From positions 248,001 through 312,000 of the forward strand of contig JAKNDB010000110.1 in NCBI GenBank assembly GCA_024305405.1: 64,000 nucleotides of DNA, given 5' to 3'. The stretch comes from Dirofilaria immitis. Lineage: Eukaryota > Nematoda > Chromadorea > Rhabditida > Onchocercidae. Below are positions 53,904 to 64,000 of the stretch, piece by piece. The first letter of the stretch is position 1. Each line of letters opens with the position of its first letter. The translations under genes and the position numbers were made by a program. The notes beneath the pieces were generated by a model. That model was not told the DNA's origin. It ran no database searches and saw nothing but the letters and a program-made list of their open reading frames with translations.

Positions 53904-56900
53904 TAAGACCAAGTAGTGACTATGCGTTAGGCCTTTTCATTTGATTGAAAATCACAGGGAAGATCTGTGATCCTTCATATCTTTATGCTCTTCCAGACAA
54001 AATATCGATATTTATCTGCATATAGATAAATAAATATAATATTGATAGAGATTTGTAATTAACAGAGATATCCACTAGACATTTTTGCAAAAATACAGAG
54101 AAAAAAGTAAAGAGAGAGAAATCGTATTAGATTCATGGAAATGATCCATTTCAAGTCAATCGCAATCATCTTAAATAATCAAGTTTTTGAATTTTTGTAT
54201 GATATCGTCGTCGAAATAGGGTTACATACAGTATAGAGCCAATCCGAACAGAAGTCAAGCAGTGAATAAAAACACGAAATCCTCACGTTTCAGTCAAACC
54301 TACACTTCAACTAACTCAACACTAGGCTAACTCAATGCCTCATCCTTTCAGCACCTTCCGGCCCGAGCCGTAATTTATTTTCTACAACTGATTCATATTG
54401 TAGCACATCGCCATACGTGTCGCGCTTCTGAAGGCACGAGTAAGATAGTCGGCGAATACAAGAAGCATCAGTAGATTATAGTTGTGTTTACTTTTTCAGT
54501 GGGCTTCATGTGAAATATGCGTTGTTTACGAAAATAAACATTCGTCTTTTATGATTAATTTTACTAATTTCATATCATATGTTCTTCCTTTCTTATCTAT
54601 AATCAATTATTAGCTGTCGCATGGTGTACTATAACTGTGTAGAATACTATTTTGTAGAGAATAGCATAGCTTCAGTGTAATTAGTCCCATATTTCATTTG
54701 AACATGCTTTGGAATATACGCTACTGCGTCAAAAAAATTTTCGCCTTGTAATCTGTAGATGTTCTGTAATTATTAAAACTCTTATTTGGATTCTATCATA
54801 TAATACATATCGTAGTAATTGCTAAATGGAACATTTTGATACCATCATCCGTTTCGTTGACAAATTCATCAATATTAAAAAGATTGGGTAGGATCAAGTT
54901 TTTCATTAAGACTATGTTTTGGCAAAGTGACTCTACGCCTGGAAATTTAATTGATGTATTATTCGAATAGTTTATAGCTGTTATTTAACTTATTTTCTCT
55001 GGCTACTTGTTGTTAAGTCAGATTAAATATGGTAATAATTATCATATAACTATGCTTTCATCCACATTTTTACCTTTCGTAATTAAGTGCCGGTATTTCG
55101 ATATTCATTTCCATAATTACTCGAATTCATTATATTTGTCGCACTTTACCCTTTGTATGCTTTTTTTGGATTTGAATTTCACTGGATTATGCAGCGATAA
55201 TTGACTATTTTGTTTTGACTTTTCCATTAAAATTACAGCTGTCTTTCCAATGCCGTATTGTACTATTCACACACGGTTGATCTTCAATTACTGGGCGATG
55301 AATAAATATTAGAAGAGAAGCTCACTTTTTTAAAAGTATTAAAAACCTGAATTTCAGAAGTGGCATCATTCCCTCGAGGCAAAAGATAATTGTTAGGGAG
55401 TTATGGCTAATAATTTATGCAGAGATGGAGCCAACTTTTGGAGGATCTTTTTGAAAATGGTGGGAGGTTAGCTGACCAGGTTTAAAATTCTGAGAATTCA
55501 AATTCTGGCTGACGTATTATGGGTACTTATTTTCGGTGATAATTGAGAACGAAAGTGCTGTTAAATGTATTTAAGGATTCTAAGTTGCAAAAGGATGATT
55601 CTTTTTCAATTTCTCACCGAAATATATAAGATTTTAAATAGATTTATTGTTCTGTTTTATCTTCCGTTTTCTTTTTTCAATAACTTATCTTTTATACGAA
55701 TAACATGAGATGAAATTTTGTATTTAAATCTACTGTCTTTCTCATTTCTTATTTCACTAGAGCTTTTTAAATGATGAATTCATTTGCTTTTTCTGTGCTG
55801 TAATTCGGTTTAATCATTCTGATCATGAAGAACATTTAATTAAAGTAGGCTGTTGATTTTTCCCTACATTTGCAATTTCTATCATCATGTTAGTGTAATC
55901 TTATGAAAGTTTTCAACCTTTTGAATTAACCCGTAGAGTAGAGAAATTAAATCTTTCTTTCCTGATACTTATAAAAAACCAGATTTTGCATATTTCTCTC
56001 AGTAACAAATTATTTGATTTAAATATGGCAATCAGTTCCGGGCCATGCATTTTTCTGCGCTTGGTATGCAAAGTGCTAGATGCGTGTTGTGCCTGTTTTG
56101 TGACATATTTTCGTGACTCTTAAAGCAAAGGAATTTCTGTTCGGGAAAAACCAAGATGATTTTATTCAAGTAACAAGCCACTTTTATTTCTAAATCTTTT
56201 CGTTCTTATCTTTATATCTATTTTGTATTATGGTGTACTGTTCTCACCTTTATATCCAGTTTTGTATTATGATGTACTATCCGTCCTCTGTAGTCAAATT
56301 AAATAGTATCTTTATATTCAGTTAAATAATATCAGGACATCCTCCCAGGAACGGATCCCTTCTCGTAGACTGTTATAAAAAAACCATCTCAGAGCGCAAG
56401 CTGCCAATACTACAAGAAATCGTAACAAGTCAGTATACAAGAAATTCACAACAATTTCAGAGTTGCCAAGTAATTTAAAATTCAAAAAATTAGCGGAAAA
56501 ATTAGCATGTTATGGTATCTGATATGCATCATTTTTAGATTTTCAGTGCTTAGTAAATCAAGGATAAGCGGAGAGGAAGAGAAAGGCGGAATTCTTCTAA
56601 ATTCTAAAATACAGGTCACCGGCGTTTGTTTCCTAAAACTTATTAAATGTATTTTTATCTTGACCTAGGACTCCTTTTTTAATACATCGATTTCCATTTT
56701 ATATATTCCAAAGGATTTTCAGATCTTTCTCTCTGTTGTCCACCAGATTATGTTGACTTTTGTAAAGTTTTTTTCACGCGTTTTTGAATTTTTTCTTTTA
56801 ATAAGGTTGTACTTTGTGTCATTCAGCAAGAGGATACTGTGTCGTACTAGGTATGATGTGTTAACAAACAATTATTGATGGCTAAGCCTGAATATGGATG

Positions 56901-57604
56901 TATAATAATCGGCATGATTAAGTTCATTTGTTTTAATTTATTTGAAACGAATTGTACAATAATGTTTAGTGGATGTAATTTACATATTTTTTGATCTACG
57001 ATGAATTTGAAATTTTAGCATACTGAAATACAAGCGTTAAAATTACTGGTCACAATAAACTAACCTTTTAGCTTAGTTTATTTCGATATTTAAATTATCG
57101 GATTGAATCCACTGACTAAATCAAACAAAGCGCAAGCAGCAATATCGATTACACTATCGCACTATCGATACAGGAAGACGAGTATTCTTCTTGTTAATCC
57201 TTAACTTTTCTTCACTGTAACATCGCAATGGTACAGCGTCCAGTGCACGAAGAAATTACCACTCTTATAAATAATTCTATAAAATCCATTGCATGAATTC
57301 CATTTTGCTACGTACGAGCAATTAGAATGCTTATTTTATTGATTTGTTCTATTTTTGTTAGTTACATGATCCATTTTAATATGCTATCCGTCTGTGTGGA
57401 TTTTTCTTACATAAATTATATTTTTCCAATTTAATTAGTTAAAGTGATGCATCCTTTAATAAATCTTGATCTCCACGAATTCTCTGTGATTTACTCATTT
57501 GTTCAAATATATTATCGAAATTCATAAAGTTGAATATCACACGTTCAATGTGGAAATGGAACAGATATTTGGTTCAGCACAGGATCATTTTCAGGTAATA
57601 AACA
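53904..57604. other. divergent spacer between PROPPIN and SEC14L1-like genes
   Basis: 3.7 kb shared upstream region of two divergently transcribed genes, so it should hold both promoters. A modestly GC-richer part lies at 54.33-54.48 kb. A diverged duplication of about 42 bases sits at 56.2-56.3 kb. No exon is supported. Confidence 0.4.
56207..56290. repeat. diverged two-copy tandem repeat
   Basis: CTTTATATC...TTTTGTATTATGGTGTACT recurs about 42 bases later as CTTTATATCCAGTTTTGTAT with a matching tail. Copies differ at several bases. Confidence 0.65.
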
Positions 57605-62357
<4,753 letters not shown>

Positions 62358-62735
62358 GGGAATTATCGCCACTTGTAAATCAGGATCGATAGAAGCATAA
62401 CATAATGGCACAATGTATTATGACTAGAGATGTGACGTTCCAGCAGGTTTTAGTAAGCAATGTGTTTCAATTCTAAAACACTCTGAACTCTGATATTTTT
62501 CCAAAATTGTATTGAATTTGTTCCTAAGTGTTTTATCTTTTTTCTTCACATAAAACAGAGAGCTGGACTTGACTTGTTTCGAAAGATCTCAACACATCAG
62601 ACAGAAAGACCGCTAGTTACTAATATCATATTTTTTCTTGATGTTATTATCCTATCATCTAGCGATTTTATTTTTGCTTGAGGAAAAAAAATGCTGAAAC
62701 TCGTTGACGTTTGGTTTTTTACTTGAATGGTTTAA
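62358..62735. other. tail-to-tail spacer
   Basis: Short interval between two converging genes, expected to hold both 3' untranslated regions. No other feature is seen. Confidence 0.5.
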
Positions 62736-63604
62736 CTAATTTGTTGGTTTCAAAGTAGTCCATTTTAGAGGTTCAGTGGCTTCACTGGAGTCATGTAGGT
62801 CATCATTTTCATCGCTTGCTGCTGCAACATCATCTACTGCTACTCCGATATCAACTCGAAAGAATTAAAAGCAATTACAAAAAAGTTTAATTAAAAATTT
62901 TAAATATGATGGTTCTCATGTTTCGAAGAAATTTATCATAATTTTTAGAGACGACTATTGTCTTTATGTCGTACTGATTTTGGCTTATCAAAACATCATA
63001 CTGCTTTGCATTGTCGAAATCATGGATCTATTGACTGATCTTATAGTAATAAATTATTCCCACTGGCCGTTTCCGTCCTTATATGACCGCAACATAATAA
63101 ACCGTGGGAAAAAGTATTTATAAATGATTTGAATCGATGAATAAAAAAATGATTAGAGATGTTGTTTTGTTCTGGTTATTTTGGACGTTTTTAAATGCTG
63201 AGTACTAAATACTTCAAAGAAGTTTTGTTATAGCTTTTATTTAGTTCTTTTTCGAAAGTGCGGTATTGACAGAGAGCAGTGAGATGTTTCATATCGTTTT
63301 TGTTTTTGTTTTTTTCTTGACTAATCGTTTTCATTGAAGAAATTATCTCTTAATATACCTGAAGATTTCATTTATATATAATATACCTCTTTTAATACTA
63401 ATATGTTTGTTATGATACGGTATTGGAATAAGAATTTAGAAAGAGATATTAATGGAAATTTAAGGAAGTGTCAACTGCTTTACCATAAACTAGTGAACGT
63501 TCAATCATATCAAGTATTGCTGTTATTGCTGATCGTCTAGCTTTCAAGGTTTCGTGGTATTCGGGATTATTTATTCTTATAGAATCAAAATGGATGTTGG
63601 TATA
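62736..63604 (-). CDS. 3' end of an unidentified gene, partial
   Basis: Three exons join in perfect phase on the minus strand. The first (63484-63604) encodes a charged helical segment with INNPEYHETLKARRSAITAI. The second is a 33-base exon (63002-63034) encoding VNRSMISTMQS. The third (62736-62854) is an acidic tail with AAASDENDDLHDSSEATEPL ending KWTTLKPTN and a stop. Acceptors are CAATAG, GATCAG and TTCGAG; donors are GTAAAG and GTATGA. The 5' part lies beyond the window. I do not recognise the family. The acidic Ser/Asp tail before a basic-aromatic end resembles a regulated cytosolic C-terminus, but that is only an impression. Confidence 0.55.
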
Positions 63605-64000
63605 CTATTGAAATTTTTGTTTTTCTTTTTTTCTTAATTTTGTTTCACCAATATTTTTACTTTTTAATTATCCAAATTACATGTGATTGCACAGTTTGCT
63701 CAAAAATGAACTGTTTAAGACTTATAAGTACATGTTATAATTATGATTAGTATAATATTCGCTCGTAATAATTTTGTGAATGTTATTCCTTTTTCAGTGA
63801 TTTACGCTTCCATCCATTTTTGGCTACATTATTAGCGCGGATGTTTTTCCTGTAGTTTTCAAAAGATTTTTTGAATCAAGCTATATCTTAAATGGTATTT
63901 TCAGTAATGTTCTTGAATATTTGAAAAATATTGTAGATAAAAATGAAGTTAACCTTTTTCTTTCCATAACTTTCGAAAACAATAAAAAACAAGCAAATAT
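63605..64000. other. right edge, probably intron of the partial gene
   Basis: No further exon of the minus-strand gene could be placed. A plus-strand acceptor-like TTTTTCAG near 63.80 kb precedes about 17 open codons (DLRFHPFLATLLARM), too short to call. Confidence 0.3.

Overview
The window looks like nuclear DNA of a nematode, most likely a clade III parasite such as a filarial worm. It is very AT-rich, and its genes are split into short exons. Introns have GT..AG ends with the short TTTNAG-type acceptors usual in nematodes. A histone H3.3 gene, a Polycomb RING1-type gene and other animal-only families are present, with nothing bacterial or viral. The species is an inference; I could not run a search.

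Layout, left to right: an NRAMP metal transporter (minus, about 0.5-3.6 kb); a gene-poor stretch with small repeats; a TMEM129-type ER ubiquitin ligase (minus, 10.8-14.1 kb); a spacer with a four-copy 62-bp tandem repeat and a GC-rich patch; a three-exon histone H3.3 gene (plus, 17.6-18.6 kb); a RING1/RNF2 Polycomb ubiquitin ligase (minus, 21.1-25.2 kb); a 4 kb spacer; a large multifunctional acetyl-CoA carboxylase (minus, 29.4-42.2 kb); a 9 kb spacer holding a possible inverted-repeat element; a WDR45-family autophagy PROPPIN (minus, 51.4-53.9 kb); a SEC14L1-like PRELI/CRAL-TRIO/GOLD lipid-transfer protein (plus, 57.6-62.4 kb); and the 3' end of an unidentified minus-strand gene that runs off the right edge. 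These are housekeeping genes in no evident operon. Two are chromatin genes (H3.3 and a PRC1-type ligase), and four act on membranes or lipids.

The strongest unexpected signal is not a new system. Four of the eight genes have reading frames broken by single missing or extra bases although their protein homology continues on both sides. Most breaks lie in or beside runs of one base (A5 where A6 fits, T5 for T6, G4 for G5, GG for GGG). About a dozen such sites were found by joining exons by hand. TMEM129, H3.3 and the supported exons of RING1 read cleanly. I read this as homopolymer-length error in the assembly rather than pseudogenes, but it has to be separated from real frame changes before anyone trusts automatic gene models here. 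I found no CRISPR array, rRNA, convincing tRNA or autonomous transposon.
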